From Chara braunii (lineage: Eukaryota; Streptophyta; Charophyceae; Charales; Characeae): 38,222 nt of DNA. Location: positions 341,416-379,637 of the forward strand of contig BFEA01000051.1 of assembly GCA_003427395.1 (NCBI GenBank), given 5' to 3'. A program made the translations under genes and the position numbers. The notes beneath the pieces were generated by a model, which saw only the letters and a program-made list of their open reading frames with translations, had not been told where the DNA came from and searched no databases. This document shows positions 37,780-38,222 of this stretch, piece after piece. Numbering within the stretch: position 1 is the first letter of the stretch; every line of letters begins with the position of its first letter.

Positions 37780-38222
37780 GTGCACGCACCATGACGCACG
37801 TGTAAGCCCGATTAGAAGAACGTGGCCTACACACGTGTCTGCAACGCCTGTGCTTGGTCCAACTTTTTGAATGACTGAGTTTCCGCTTCACCTCACATCA
37901 TAAATATTGAACTCCCTTTTCATATTACTGACCGCGAGTGTATGAGGGATCCGGAATTCCGAGAGTATTGGGAGCACGTGTGTCTATCTGCATGACCAAG
38001 GGGATAACTTCCTGAATTTCCATACCCGGTGGGAAATGAACGTATCTGCGAGTGGGACATCGACCAAGCTCGAGAGCGCATTCCCCACCACCCGGAATTC
38101 CCTAGCTCGTACATGTGTCACCTTGTCTCGGAACCGGGGGTAGTTATTATGAAAACCGACTTCCCTCTATGAATCCCCCCCGGAGATGGCCATGCGTAGC
38201 CTAGGCCACGACCCCACAACCA
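37780..38222 (+). pseudogene. Relic of the unrecognised repeated protein family (copy 3, cut by window end)
   Basis: One plus frame reads ELPFHIT, MRDPEFREYWE (about 37939-37971), then after TGA and TAA stops LPEFPYPVGNERICEWDID, and YMCHLVSEPGVVIMKTDFPL to about 38170. It matches copy 1 (VPFWIT, LRDLEYREYWE, LRFPVYP) and copy 2 (RVCEWD, GFVIIDTHFP). The TGA and TAA become Arg and Gln by C-to-T reversal, and copy 1 has Arg and Gln-like residues at or near those places. The C-terminal part should lie beyond the window. Confidence 0.5.

Overview
The window is eukaryotic nuclear DNA from the green lineage, most likely a streptophyte (charophyte-type) alga or an early plant. The case rests on an ATP-type phosphoenolpyruvate carboxykinase (PEPCK) with plant-style motifs, a plant L1-like LINE, and recognisable U2 and U6 spliceosomal RNA sequences. 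The exact species (a Chara-like genome would fit) is inference. Long homopolymer runs, microsatellites, a 245-N gap (17732-17976) and isolated Ns point to a draft assembly. The only clearly intact protein-coding gene I can support is the intronless PEPCK at 28268-30085 (+).

Layout. 1-5.8 kb: repeats, small LINE 3'-UTR debris, AT-rich foldback elements, one decayed charged-protein relic (3819-4408) and a near-perfect 181-bp palindrome (5276-5456). 5.8-7.9 kb: degenerate dispersed repeats. 8.1-12.1 kb: a decayed transposase-like gene of the VGHTHxDVD (DUF7869-type) family, then an unrecognised, almost open 270-codon frame. 12.4-13.4 kb: satellite DNA with a bipartite ~270-bp unit. 13.5-14.2 kb: first of three relics of an unrecognised repeated protein family (the others at 34.8-35.4 and 37.8-38.2 kb). 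16.1-16.8 kb: nested inverted-repeat elements. 18.0-24.55 kb (minus): one decayed LINE with ORF1, overlapping ORF2 (endonuclease, reverse transcriptase, zinc-binding tail), a 3'-UTR stem-loop and candidate tandem 5'-UTR monomers to about 25.25 kb. 25.99-27.75 kb: a candidate exon, a U6 snRNA copy, hairpin repeats and a U2 3'-end fragment. 27.99-30.09 kb: PEPCK with a TATA promoter. 31.65-33.36 kb: a U2 snRNA sequence split by two insertions of about 740 bp. 33.41-34.31 kb: a second LINE 3' fragment.

Two themes connect the relics. First, small RNAs and LINE ends occur side by side, fitting LINE-driven retroposition of U2 and perhaps U6. Second, nearly every in-frame stop I could place in the relics is one C-to-T change away from Gln (CAA/CAG) or Arg (CGA), as expected if methylated transposons decayed by deamination. 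PEPCK sits as an island of intact, GC-rich coding sequence among these decayed elements.
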